In this document: positions 50,133 to 59,097 of the stretch, one piece after another
Numbering within the stretch: the stretch's first letter is position 1
Layout of the letters: the number at the start of each line of letters is the position of its first letter
Assembly: GCA_015058145.1 (NCBI GenBank)
Contig: SVCX01000002.1
Coordinates: forward strand, 1-64,000
DNA: 64,000 nucleotides
Source of the DNA: Clostridiales bacterium
GTDB taxonomy: Bacteria > Bacillota > Clostridia > Peptostreptococcales > Anaerovoracaceae
Direction: 5' to 3'
Made by a program: the position numbers and the translations under genes
Notes under the pieces: model-generated
What the model was told of the DNA's origin: nothing
The model's input: the letters and a program-made list of their open reading frames with translations, nothing else
Database searches by the model: none

Positions 50133-50938
50133 TAAAGAACATCTGGTATCTCTTTGATCAGTTTCTTATAGCTCCAGATGGCCAGCAGCCACATGACGAT
50201 GAGCATTCCCAGGAAGATGAGGAACTGTGTAGGTTCCTCCCAGATCCACGTCTTGTAGATGAAGCAGTTTCTGTAGCCTGTCGCAATGTATGTGACCGGA
50301 TTGAAATACAAAAGGGTCTGCAGCCAAGGAATTCCAATTGAATTGACGTCCCACATGATTCCGGAAAGCCAGAATATTGCGGTGTTGATCGATTTGACCA
50401 GGTTGATGAAATCGTTGCTCATGGCACCCAACATGGAGGCAAACAACGCCCATCCGGTGAAGAACACGAACATGAGCAGGATGTACAGCGGAAGCTGCAG
50501 CCAGTACAAATCCGGGAAATAACCCATGCAGATGAAAATCAGACAAACGATGACCATCAGGCACAGGTGCACCAACAGCTTCGACAATCCAATGAACGTA
50601 GGGATCGTCGATATCGGAAACTTCATCTTTGTGACCAGGTACCGGTATTTGCGCATGGAGTTTGAACCCTGGGTCAGCATGTCGCTCATGAAGAACCATG
50701 CCATAAAGCCCGGAATCATCCAGAGGGCGAAAGGATACCCCTCGACAGGGCCGCCGCCTCTGAGTCCGTAGGTGAATGCGAACCACAGCACGAAAATAAG
50801 AATCGTAGGTCTGACAAGAGCCCAGATCCAACCGAGAGCCGCGCCGCTGTACGTTTTGATGATGTCTGCCTTAGCGAGCTTGAATATCTGATTTTTCCAT
50901 TCGATGTGCTCTGTTATGATCGTCTTAATCGCTTCCAA
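50132..50938 (-). CDS. Polysaccharide/teichoic-acid ABC exporter, permease subunit
   Basis: 268 aa, six membrane segments. DIIKTYSGAALGWIWALVRP, LRGGGPVEGYPFALWMIPG and NPVTYIATGYRNCF are typical of TagG/Wzm permeases. I chose the TTG at 50938, 6 nt from GGGAGG. A TTG two codons earlier lies too close to that site. It is the first gene of the 50.9-33.6 kb block. ABC export implies that the chain is completed in the cytoplasm before crossing the membrane. Confidence 0.93.
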   Translation of the reverse strand: MEAIKTIITEHIEWKNQIFKLAKADIIKTYSGAALGWIWALVRPTILIFVLWFAFTYGLRGGGPVEGYPFALWMIPGFMAWFFMSDMLTQGSNSMRKYRYLVTKMKFPISTIPTFIGLSKLLVHLCLMVIVCLIFICMGYFPDLYWLQLPLYILLMFVFFTGWALFASMLGAMSNDFINLVKSINTAIFWLSGIMWDVNSIGIPWLQTLLYFNPVTYIATGYRNCFIYKTWIWEEPTQFLIFLGMLIVMWLLAIWSYKKLIKEIPDVL

Positions 50939-50984
50939 GAACAACCTCCCTCCGGTTGCGCCTAACGTAAAATTAATCAGTATA

Positions 50985-50993
50985 TTATATCAT
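50985..50993 (-). promoter_or_regulatory. Extended -10 promoter before the exporter operon
   Basis: The minus strand reads TGATATAAT (-10 at 50990-50985). The -35 region is weak. It lies 47 bp before the permease start, in the only gap over 40 bp between the exporter and the upstream transferase gene. Confidence 0.55.
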
Positions 50994-51007
50994 ATTTCAC
51001 ACTATTT

Positions 51008-54000
51008 CTAAAGTATGCCGTCCTTTTTCGCCATGTCGATGAAGCGCTCTGTATTTCTGCCGTCGTGGTGTTCGACGATTTGTCTGTAGCGTTCCAGATG
51101 AGTCTTCGTCTGATCCTCTGCGTAAGCCCTAATTAGGTCTTCTCCGAGCTTCTCCGGATCTCTGCTGACATATCCGAAAGCCAGGTCCTCCGTCAGCATC
51201 AGGCGGGCGTTTTCACCGTATTCCCGCATACACTGATCCTTCTCCTTCCAGTAGAACAAAATGTTCGTCCCACGGTAGAAGGCATCGTAGGCGATGGAGG
51301 AATAATCCGTAATGAGAACCTTCGCCGTCTTAAGAATATCGTCATACTTCATATCTGGTACATAGTGCTTCCACACCGGATCTTTCTTATCCTCTCTGAC
51401 CTGATCTTCGATGAGCGGATGCGGCAGGACGACCAGTTTACTCTTCAGGTCATCCGGTACAGACTCCACAATCTCCCGAAGCATTCTGTAATAGCCCGTA
51501 TCCTTGATATCACTGATTCCGCTGACGTATTCCCATGGTCTCCATGTGAGCATGACCACGATTCTGTCAGCGTCATCGTTCAGAGTGCTTCTGTCGAACT
51601 TCAGCAGGCCGCACACATACATGTCTTCCGGGTTGTGTCCTGTGTTGTCTGTGAAGTGGGCCGCTTCAAGCTGCGATGAAACAACGACGCGTTGTTTGCC
51701 CTTGCCTTTGCTCTTCTTGAAGAACTCTCTCTGCTCCGAACCCAGGGATACCATGTACATAACGCCGTGCTGCAGGAAGATGTAATTCTTGGAACCGTCG
51801 ACCACGAAAGTTTTGAACAATCTGCTGGTCGCGCCCTTTTCCAAGGCGTGTCCCAGCGTTTCCGTAGAAATGATACTCTTGGCCGCGAACATGCTGTAGT
51901 AGTGACGGAAGGAATACTTCGGCACGATGTTCTTCCTGTATTTAGCTTCTATTCTGTCTTTGTACGGATAGCTGTCGTCAAGGATGTACCTGACCTTCCT
52001 GTATCCGGAATCTACGAGCTTCTCATATAGGATCGAGGCGCTCTCCTCGTACCTCGCCGAATTCTTTTCATAGAGCAGCACCGTCTTGTTCCATGGCGTG
52101 AGCACATGACATGCAAAGGCTGCCGCGAGTTTTACCTGCTCCGCCCTGCTGTCCGTAACGTTCCTGTCTCGGATGACGAGTCTGTAGTGCTTGTAGTCCT
52201 CCTTGATCTCGCAGACGTATTTGGTGCCCGGCAGATCGTAAACCCGTTTCTTCAGCCTTGCCTTGCCAGACACAAGTACTCTGGCGGAAACCTTGTGCCC
52301 GCAGGTGCGCACGATGATTCTAAACAGATTGTTCGTATACCATCTGCTGAAATCCTCATTTGGAACGGTAAACCGGAAGCTGCACTTCAAAGTCATCAGA
52401 CCGTCTTTCATGCTCTTGCTTACGCTTCCGTACTGTGCTTCGTATTCATAGGTGTCCTCAAAGAGTCTCGAGGCAATCTGGACCACGCCGGCGAGCTTCG
52501 CATCCGGATCCTCCGTCTTCACCGTCAGCCTCCCGCTGAAGGTTGTCCGGCCGCTGGAGGATGTGCATTGGAGTCCCGTTGCTTTGGCGTAGAGTCCGAG
52601 ACACTCCTTTCCACTCCAGGAATCAATGCCGTAATCACTGCTGTAGTTCTCAACGGAGTCGTAACGAGCGAATACTTCGTCCCTTGCTCTTGGGTTTCTG
52701 TAGAACACGTCAGCCGGTCGAATGTAGAACCGCATCGGAATCCTGTGGACAACGGTTTCGCCTGAATGCATGGACACGGAACGGAACATCTCGAAGATAT
52801 TCGTCGAGAACATGTCCGTCCTGCTACAGTTGATATTTCTGATCTGCCTTTCATATTCACGGCGGCAGTAATTCTCTTCACGTTTTTCAAATAGGCCGTG
52901 ATTCTTGTTGAGATTGAGGTACACATACTCCTGGAAGGTAATGGCGCCACCCTTTGTCATCATCAGGAAGTCCACCCTGCTGTCCAGTTTCTGCAGGAAT
53001 TCGATTACCTTCTTGTTCTTCAGGTCCCCTTCAAATCCGAGGACGGTCTTTTCAAGCTGTTCGGACGGGAGATTCTTCACGAATTCCTCGGTGAGCAGAC
53101 AGCTGCCTTCCTCTCCGATGTCTCCCATGTAGGCGAACGCTGTCCCTCTGTCTCCAGAATAATCCTCGATGTTCAGCCCTTCATCGCTGCCTTCTCCACA
53201 CAGGAGTTTCAGGAGCGTGCCCGCCGCTTCTCCGAAGTGATTCCCCAGGTACTCTTTATCCATCTCATAACCGCGGAACGGTTCGTGGATTGCAGTCTTC
53301 AGCTCCTCCATATCATATGTCTGTTGGAACGGAAGGGTCCTGATATCGAAGTAGAACCCTTTCTGCGCCAGGTATTCCTCGTAATCGTACATGTACATGA
53401 TCACCTGGCGGCCCGTCTGGGCGAAGTCCATCATGACACTGGAATAATCGGAAATCAAGGTGTCGCAGACAGCCAGAAAATCATAGGTCTCATACTCGTC
53501 AGGAAATGGTCTGGCCTTGCTGAACTTACTGAAATCAACCTTGTTCCCGATGAGGAAATGGAAGTTGACATAGAGCAGTTCATCCTCACTCAGGTCGGCC
53601 TCGATCTGCCGGATGATCTCCTCTGCTTCTTCGATCTGTTTGGTGATGTTGGCATTTCTCCCTGTGCCTCTCCAGGTCGGCATGTAGGCGATTACGCGCT
53701 TACCCTCCAGACCGTGTTTCTCCCTGATTTCATCGGCCAGCGGGGCGTTGAAGAGCGCGTCATTTCTCGGGTAGTCGATGGTAATGACTTTGCCTCCGAA
53801 GGCTCGCTCCACCATGTAGTCCTTCATCATGATACGGCGAGTGTAGTCATTGGGCTGCAGGAGCCAGTCGCTGGCAAGGAAGTTCTTCTGTACGTTTCCA
53901 ATCGACGTGGAATTGACGATATCTGCTCTGCCCAGTTGTTTCAGCGGCGTGCCGTGCCACGTGTTCATGACCACCTGGCCTTCCTTCTTGATGAAGTAAG

Positions 54001-54346
54001 TCGGGAAGGAGTTGTCAGTAATGAGATATTTCGCCGTCGCCAGTATCTGCCTGTATTCCAAGCTGTTTCTCACCAGAAGTTTCGCCCGGCTGAAGCCGTA
54101 CTTCCTGAATTTCGCCTCTGCTTCGGCCTTGGAATCCTTTGTCACTACAACAAAAGGCTTCAGGTGAGCCCATTCCGCCTCAGTCTCAATGCATCTCAAA
54201 AAAGCAAAAATGTTACCATCCGTATGTTTGCCCTGTCCCGCCTCGAGGAGAATGATATTCTCCTCAATCGGGGTGTCATAGTACTTCAGATAACTATTGT
54301 TTGCTCTGGCCTGCCGTATTGCATTTTTCAGTTTTTTAACTCCCAT
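51008..54346 (-). CDS. Tandem polyolphosphotransferase with two TagF-like domains
   Basis: 1112 aa. Domain 1 (about 25-390) has MNTWHGTPLKQLGRADIV, YMPTWRGTG and TLISDYSSVMMDFAQTGRQ. A middle region of about 400 aa shows no clear family. Domain 2 (about 745-1105) has IFLQHGVMYMVSLG, MLTWRPWEYVSG and VLITDYSSIAYDAFYRGTN. Two active sites in one chain could add alternating units or act as primer and polymerase. The ATG follows GGAGG. The gene is cotranscribed with tagD (28 bp), so CDP-glycerol is a likely donor. Confidence 0.9.
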   Translation of the reverse strand: MGVKKLKNAIRQARANNSYLKYYDTPIEENIILLEAGQGKHTDGNIFAFLRCIETEAEWAHLKPFVVVTKDSKAEAEAKFRKYGFSRAKLLVRNSLEYRQILATAKYLITDNSFPTYFIKKEGQVVMNTWHGTPLKQLGRADIVNSTSIGNVQKNFLASDWLLQPNDYTRRIMMKDYMVERAFGGKVITIDYPRNDALFNAPLADEIREKHGLEGKRVIAYMPTWRGTGRNANITKQIEEAEEIIRQIEADLSEDELLYVNFHFLIGNKVDFSKFSKARPFPDEYETYDFLAVCDTLISDYSSVMMDFAQTGRQVIMYMYDYEEYLAQKGFYFDIRTLPFQQTYDMEELKTAIHEPFRGYEMDKEYLGNHFGEAAGTLLKLLCGEGSDEGLNIEDYSGDRGTAFAYMGDIGEEGSCLLTEEFVKNLPSEQLEKTVLGFEGDLKNKKVIEFLQKLDSRVDFLMMTKGGAITFQEYVYLNLNKNHGLFEKREENYCRREYERQIRNINCSRTDMFSTNIFEMFRSVSMHSGETVVHRIPMRFYIRPADVFYRNPRARDEVFARYDSVENYSSDYGIDSWSGKECLGLYAKATGLQCTSSSGRTTFSGRLTVKTEDPDAKLAGVVQIASRLFEDTYEYEAQYGSVSKSMKDGLMTLKCSFRFTVPNEDFSRWYTNNLFRIIVRTCGHKVSARVLVSGKARLKKRVYDLPGTKYVCEIKEDYKHYRLVIRDRNVTDSRAEQVKLAAAFACHVLTPWNKTVLLYEKNSARYEESASILYEKLVDSGYRKVRYILDDSYPYKDRIEAKYRKNIVPKYSFRHYYSMFAAKSIISTETLGHALEKGATSRLFKTFVVDGSKNYIFLQHGVMYMVSLGSEQREFFKKSKGKGKQRVVVSSQLEAAHFTDNTGHNPEDMYVCGLLKFDRSTLNDDADRIVVMLTWRPWEYVSGISDIKDTGYYRMLREIVESVPDDLKSKLVVLPHPLIEDQVREDKKDPVWKHYVPDMKYDDILKTAKVLITDYSSIAYDAFYRGTNILFYWKEKDQCMREYGENARLMLTEDLAFGYVSRDPEKLGEDLIRAYAEDQTKTHLERYRQIVEHHDGRNTERFIDMAKKDGIL

Positions 54347-54374
54347 GCATCAGCCTCCGCCATTACCTATTCGA

Positions 54375-54764
54375 TTATTTCTTCAGATCCTTCTTGATCT
54401 GCGTCGTGGATATTTCCGGTGTCCTCGGCAGATAAACTACCTCACAGTAGTCCTTGAGGAAATCGAACTTCCCTTCCCAGTCGTCTCCGATGACGAAAGT
54501 GTCGACCTTGAACTCCTTGACATCGCTGACCTTCTGCTCCCAGGATTCTTCAGGGATGACAAGATCCACATAACGAATGGCTTCTACTAGCCTTTTGCGT
54601 TCTTCATAGGAAAAATAGCATTTCTTCTGCTTCATGTTCCAGTTGAACTCATCCGTTGAAATGGCCACAATCAGGTAATCACCCAATTCCTTGGCTCTCT
54701 GCAGCAGGTTGACGTGTCCATAGTGAAGCAGGTCGAATGTTCCGTATGTAATTACTTTTTTCAT
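54375..54764 (-). CDS. tagD: Glycerol-3-phosphate cytidylyltransferase
   Basis: 129 aa, the full length of Tag[18 protein letters not shown] (HxGH), [31 protein letters not shown] and [14 protein letters not shown] match the family closely. It makes CDP-glycerol from CTP and sn-glycerol 3-phosphate in the cytoplasm, the donor for TagB/TagF-type transferases. Confidence 0.95.
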   Translation of the reverse strand: MKKVITYGTFDLLHYGHVNLLQRAKELGDYLIVAISTDEFNWNMKQKKCYFSYEERKRLVEAIRYVDLVIPEESWEQKVSDVKEFKVDTFVIGDDWEGKFDFLKDYCEVVYLPRTPEISTTQIKKDLKK

Positions 54765-54788
54765 CTTGTCTTCTCTCTCTGTAAAACT

Positions 54789-55808
54789 CTATCTGTTTGA
54801 GTACATCTTCTCATAATACTGCTGGTATTCACCGCTGATGATCTTCTGCCACCAGTCCTCGTTGTCCAGATACCACTGAATTGTCATCCTGATGCCATCG
54901 TCGAACTTGGTCTCAGGAAGCCATCCCAGGTCATTGTGGATTTTGGTCGGATCAATGGCGTATCTAAGATCATGGCCTTTCCTGTCACCCACGAAGGTAA
55001 TCAGGCTCTCCGGCTTGCCCAGTTGTCTGAGGATGGTCTTCACAACTTCCAGATTGGATTTCTCGTTGTGGCCGCCGATATTGTAAACTTCACCAACCTT
55101 GCCGTCCTGCAGCACCATGTCGATGGCTCTGCAGTGATCCTCGACATACAGCCAGTCTCTGACGTTTTCCCCTGTTCCGTACACCGGCAGCGGTTTGTCT
55201 GCCAGAGCGTTGGCAATCATGAGAGGAATCAACTTTTCGGGGAATTGGTACGGTCCGTAGTTATTGGAGCACCTTGAGATGGTGACCGGAAGTCCGTAGG
55301 TTCTGTGGTAGGCCATCGCGAGCAGGTCTGCAGACGCTTTCGATGCTGAATATGGACTGGAAGCGGTGATATTCATATCTTCCGTAAAGAACAAATCCGG
55401 TCTGTCCAGTGGAAGATCTCCGTATACCTCGTCCGTACCTACCTGATGGAATCTCTGGACGCCGAATTCTCTGGATGCGTCCATGAGCACCTGGGTTCCG
55501 ATGATATTGGTTCTGAGGAAAACTCCCGGATCTTCAATGGACCTGTCCACGTGGGACTCTGCCGCGAAGTTCACAACGACGTCGAATTTCTCATCCTCAA
55601 ACAGCTGAAATACCGCCTCTCTATCCGCGATATCCGCCTTGACGAAGCTGAAATTGTCCTCGTCCATCACCTTGTCCAGAGTTTCCAGATTTCCTGCATA
55701 TGTCAAAGCGTCCAGCGCCACGATCTGTGCATCCGGATGCTCATCCAGCATATGAAATACAAAGTTGCTTCCTATGAATCCGGCTGCGCCGGTAACAAGC
55801 ATTTTCAT
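54789..55808 (-). CDS. rfbB: dTDP-glucose 4,6-dehydratase
   Basis: 339 aa. The NAD motif is VTGAAGFIGSNFVFHML. The catalytic Asp-Glu is in VGTDEVYGDL and the Tyr-x-x-x-Lys is in SPYSASKASADLL. DNA for the other dTDP-rhamnose genes (rmlA, rmlC, rmlD) is not in the window. The 4-keto product could feed the aminotransferase at 26713-27918 or rhamnose synthesis elsewhere. The family is clear; the exact nucleotide substrate is inferred. Confidence 0.93.
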   Translation of the reverse strand: MKMLVTGAAGFIGSNFVFHMLDEHPDAQIVALDALTYAGNLETLDKVMDEDNFSFVKADIADREAVFQLFEDEKFDVVVNFAAESHVDRSIEDPGVFLRTNIIGTQVLMDASREFGVQRFHQVGTDEVYGDLPLDRPDLFFTEDMNITASSPYSASKASADLLAMAYHRTYGLPVTISRCSNNYGPYQFPEKLIPLMIANALADKPLPVYGTGENVRDWLYVEDHCRAIDMVLQDGKVGEVYNIGGHNEKSNLEVVKTILRQLGKPESLITFVGDRKGHDLRYAIDPTKIHNDLGWLPETKFDDGIRMTIQWYLDNEDWWQKIISGEYQQYYEKMYSNR

Positions 55809-55830
55809 TCCGTTTTCCTTCCTTCGGCAA

Positions 55831-57510
55831 TCATTTATCTGTCAGTCTGTATACTGGGTAATCGCCTATATCAAAGACTTTTTCGGCCTTTGCACCAGCG
55901 TCATAATAGTCTCTAATATATTGTATTGTAGTATCAATATCCTTGTCAATAATATATACCTTGCCGTTATTTATGCTATCGGTATATACATTTTTTATGC
56001 CATATCTGTCCAGTTTTTCCTGATTCGACGGCATCCCTGCTGTCCATCCCCCGAGGGTGAACACATTTTCCGAAATGCCGTAAGGAATCGTATCAAAGGC
56101 CCCGTAGGCGTCGCTGTAGGAAAAGCCCACTGCCTTGTTCAGATAGAGATGCTCTTTATCCTTCGCCATGGTCTCCGCAACGACCCTCTTGTTCTCCATC
56201 TTTGCGATCCGGTCGGCCGCGTTGACCCTCCAGTTGTCGTGCCAGCAGAATTGCGATGCGAGAATCACCAGGGCCAGGATAATCGCGCCTGCCTTATGCG
56301 TTAGCAGCGGTCGGTCGCTTCGCAATGTCCACAGAATCACCAGGCATGCCGCCATGATAATCCCCACGTCTACGCGGTCTTTCAGATACCGCTCCATCAT
56401 AAACATATAGAAATTGAGCCCGATGACAACGGTAGCTGTATATACGATGCCTGTTATTGTAATCAGATTCTTTTTCCCACGCAAAATCCAGAGCAGTACG
56501 ATAGCGAGGAAGAGGAAGAATACAGGCTTGGCAAGATATCCCTTCGCCATAGTCCGGATGAACCGGGCGACGTAGTGCGAGTTGATGATGATATAGTCGG
56601 ACTCATTCCAGCTCGCGATCTCCCGCATCTGTTCTGCGGAAAGATCAATATGATTCCACTGTCTATAGTAGTTTTTCGCGTTCTCATTGATTCCGAGCTC
56701 TTCGTATTCATCCTCGTATCCCGAATAAGACGGGAACCCGTGGTCGTAAAGGGCCGATCTGGCGTTGTTGTAATCTCTGTACTCCTGCCACTCTGCAGAA
56801 GCGTACGCCTGCTTATCCACTGCCTTCAGGCCGCCCGCGATGCCGAAGAGAAAGACAAATGCACAAAAAATCAATCCGAGCTGCTTCGCCCGCTGCCCTT
56901 TCTGCCTTTGCGGCAGTTCCAGAAGAATCATCACGCCGATTGCGCTCATTACACCGGCGACGGCGATGAACTGGCCTTCCCGGAACATGTACCCCATGAG
57001 TGCGATTACACCGCCTGCGATGGTCTGCAAGGTCTTCGTGCGCCGGGACGCGCTGTTATCATTGCACAGGGCCCAGAACATGAGCATCAGTCCTCCTGCA
57101 GTCGCAATACCGGAAGTCCTCGTGAACTGCATCAGGATATATCCCTCATATCCGAAAAAGAGAAGGAATCCTGCGATGATCCAGACCGCCTGACTCTGTT
57201 TCAGCTTGTTCAGCAGTGTATAGGTCAGTGCCGTAAATCCGCTGAACATAGCCGCATAATGCATCATCGGATACCACGGTACGGATATCGTGAGGGAATA
57301 CAAAGCCTTGTAAATCAGGCCCAGCACATAGTTGCTGTAGATGATGTGCGCGTCGATGTTCCCCTTTGAACCGTTGACGATATTGCAGATGCCGAAATCG
57401 TCGTTCGTATCATACTGAGGATAAAAGACCACGCACAAAAAAACGAGTATGATAAAATTCAAGGCTATGGCAAACCATAGCCTTTGAAAATACATTTTAC
57501 TATTGTCCAT
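55831..57510 (-). CDS. Polytopic membrane protein, possible glycosyltransferase
   Basis: 559 aa from ATG 57510, which overlaps the upstream stop (TAATG). About 11 membrane segments are seen. The first outer loop has an acidic pair (PQYDTNDDFGI), as in GT-C-type membrane glycosyltransferases and GtrII-like proteins. The C-terminal 110 aa are soluble. A GtrB-like enzyme at 60427-61374 could provide its lipid-linked sugar. The family is not recognised with certainty. Confidence 0.6.
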   Translation of the reverse strand: MDNSKMYFQRLWFAIALNFIILVFLCVVFYPQYDTNDDFGICNIVNGSKGNIDAHIIYSNYVLGLIYKALYSLTISVPWYPMMHYAAMFSGFTALTYTLLNKLKQSQAVWIIAGFLLFFGYEGYILMQFTRTSGIATAGGLMLMFWALCNDNSASRRTKTLQTIAGGVIALMGYMFREGQFIAVAGVMSAIGVMILLELPQRQKGQRAKQLGLIFCAFVFLFGIAGGLKAVDKQAYASAEWQEYRDYNNARSALYDHGFPSYSGYEDEYEELGINENAKNYYRQWNHIDLSAEQMREIASWNESDYIIINSHYVARFIRTMAKGYLAKPVFFLFLAIVLLWILRGKKNLITITGIVYTATVVIGLNFYMFMMERYLKDRVDVGIIMAACLVILWTLRSDRPLLTHKAGAIILALVILASQFCWHDNWRVNAADRIAKMENKRVVAETMAKDKEHLYLNKAVGFSYSDAYGAFDTIPYGISENVFTLGGWTAGMPSNQEKLDRYGIKNVYTDSINNGKVYIIDKDIDTTIQYIRDYYDAGAKAEKVFDIGDYPVYRLTDK

Positions 57511-58913
57511 TAGAGTACCATACATACGTGATTGCCCTTTCCGTCGGAATGAGCGGTAACGAGAATGTCTCCTCGTCTCAGATTCTTATCGCTCGTCGTA
57601 TAGGCTTTATCCGAATAACAGGTGAAATCACCTGAATATTTCTTGAGTTCCTTGGCAACGTCAAGTCCGCTTCCCGTGTACTTGCAATTGATACCGGCGT
57701 ACTTGATGCACAGGGTCACCAGATCTCCGCAGGAGCAACCCGTAGGCTTGCTGACCTTGGACAGATCCCAGCCAACTTTCTCGGCCTGATACTGGATCGC
57801 ATTGGAACCGTACGTGGACGTTCCGTTGGAACAGTAGCCGATTTTGTCGTTGGCCATGCCCAGTTCCAGCATTCTCGCAGCCTTCTCTGCCTTAGCGGGA
57901 TCTTTGAAGCGGAACACGTAAGTCCAGTTGTTGTACTGATGACTGGTGCTGTATGACCACTCCGCACTGGCGACCTCACGTCCGCTGCTGTCGCCGGCCT
58001 TGCCGTCGTAGTTCTTTGCCGCCTGTCCGACGTACGTTCCCGCTGCCTTGATGGAAACCGTATTGGAATAAGGGCTGTATAATCTTTCTCCATCTACAAC
58101 ATTATAGGCTCTTACTTTATACTGATAGGTGCTCCCCTTTTTCTTATCATAGAATGAAAAATAGTTTACGTTGCATTCCTTCGTTGTCGTGGTGCCGCTG
58201 GATACGTTGTATTCCTCAACGCTGTATCCCATTGCATTGCTGACAGCGCCCCACCAAAGATCACACCTTCTGTAGCCCGGACTGCCGCCTCCGATTTGAG
58301 GCGCGCCAGGCGCTCCGGCCGCCTGGAGGGTGACACTAACCGTCTTGGCTTTGGACTTTGAATTCTTAGGGCCTGCTATCGAGTACACCTTAAAGGTGTA
58401 GGTCTGACCCAACGGAACGTCTGTAAATTTATACGCCGTCCCCTTCGTTTTGTACGTGCCGTCCTTGTATTTGCTTCCGTTGGCGGTAACAACAATCTTG
58501 TACTTCTTGCTTCCTGTGGCTTTTTTCCATGAGAGCTGTATGGCGTTTGTCGACGCCACCTTGGCGGTAAGCGACTTGACAGGCTTGACGTAGATCTTGC
58601 AGGTCTTCGTCACTGTGCCGGTGAACTTGCCCTTGCCCTTTACGATGACTTTGGCCTTTCCAGGATTGACGTTATTCTTATAGGATACGGAATAATCCGT
58701 TCCTGACTTCAGTTTCTTGCCGTTATACTTTACTTTTACCTTCGGCCTCTTCTTGTTTCCGGTGTAAACGTCCTTCGTATAGGAAAGGGATATGGAGCAC
58801 TTTGACATCTTGACCTTGGAGGCCGCGGCCGCATTGGCCGGGACAAGGGAAAGCACCATCGCCGCGGCGATGGTAAATGCCAGAATGCAGTTTATCGTCC
58901 TTCTTGATTTCAT
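57510..58913 (-). CDS. Secreted Ig/FnIII protein with a short NlpC/P60-like C-terminus
   Basis: 467 aa. Signal peptide (CILAFTIAAAMVLSLVPANA). A Big-like beta domain (about 35-110), two FnIII domains (about 112-200 and 205-295), and a C-terminal Cys-peptidase-like domain (about 325-467) follow. In that domain the probable nucleophile is in TGCSCGDLVTLCIKYAG, and GDILVTAHSDGKGNHVCMVL carries the His. The chain ends six residues after that His, earlier than usual for the NlpC/P60 fold, so activity is doubtful. It heads the 58.9-51.0 kb block and is coupled to the next gene. Confidence 0.75.
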   Translation of the reverse strand: MKSRRTINCILAFTIAAAMVLSLVPANAAAASKVKMSKCSISLSYTKDVYTGNKKRPKVKVKYNGKKLKSGTDYSVSYKNNVNPGKAKVIVKGKGKFTGTVTKTCKIYVKPVKSLTAKVASTNAIQLSWKKATGSKKYKIVVTANGSKYKDGTYKTKGTAYKFTDVPLGQTYTFKVYSIAGPKNSKSKAKTVSVTLQAAGAPGAPQIGGGSPGYRRCDLWWGAVSNAMGYSVEEYNVSSGTTTTKECNVNYFSFYDKKKGSTYQYKVRAYNVVDGERLYSPYSNTVSIKAAGTYVGQAAKNYDGKAGDSSGREVASAEWSYSTSHQYNNWTYVFRFKDPAKAEKAARMLELGMANDKIGYCSNGTSTYGSNAIQYQAEKVGWDLSKVSKPTGCSCGDLVTLCIKYAGINCKYTGSGLDVAKELKKYSGDFTCYSDKAYTTSDKNLRRGDILVTAHSDGKGNHVCMVL

Positions 58914-58963
58914 CCTCTCAATCTCCAGTAATGACTCTTTTCCTAATAGTTGTATCCTACTAA

Positions 58964-58972
58964 ATTATACCA
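58964..58972 (-). promoter_or_regulatory. Extended -10 promoter of the 58.9-51.0 kb block
   Basis: The minus strand reads TGGTATAAT (-10 at 58969-58964) about 50 bp before the secreted-protein start. No good -35 box is seen. It faces away from the plus-strand promoter at 59039. Confidence 0.6.
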
Positions 58973-59038
58973 AACTGCCTGTGGGCTTTTCTCATAAAAT
59001 CTGTTTATATTCACGGTCTCTCCCACCCCTCTCCTTCA

Positions 59039-59067
59039 TTGACAAAAAATGCCGTTTTTGCTACCAT
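59039..59067 (+). promoter_or_regulatory. Promoter of the CapK/GT/ATP-grasp operon
   Basis: TTGACA (59039-59044), 17 bp and TACCAT (59062-59067) are followed by a leader with AGGAG and the ATG at 59098. Confidence 0.6.
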
Positions 59068-59097
59068 AATTGTGTATGGTTAGGAGAAAAAACAACT

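Noticed and set aside
52898-54397. 499-codon plus-strand open frame opposite the tandem transferase
   Set aside because: It lacks domain-like motifs and is antisense to a clear gene; third-position bias of the real gene keeps it open.
58792-59097. N-terminal extension of the CapK-like ligase
   Set aside because: It overlaps the divergent gene and its promoter, lacks similarity to the family, and a good ribosome site precedes the ATG at 59098.
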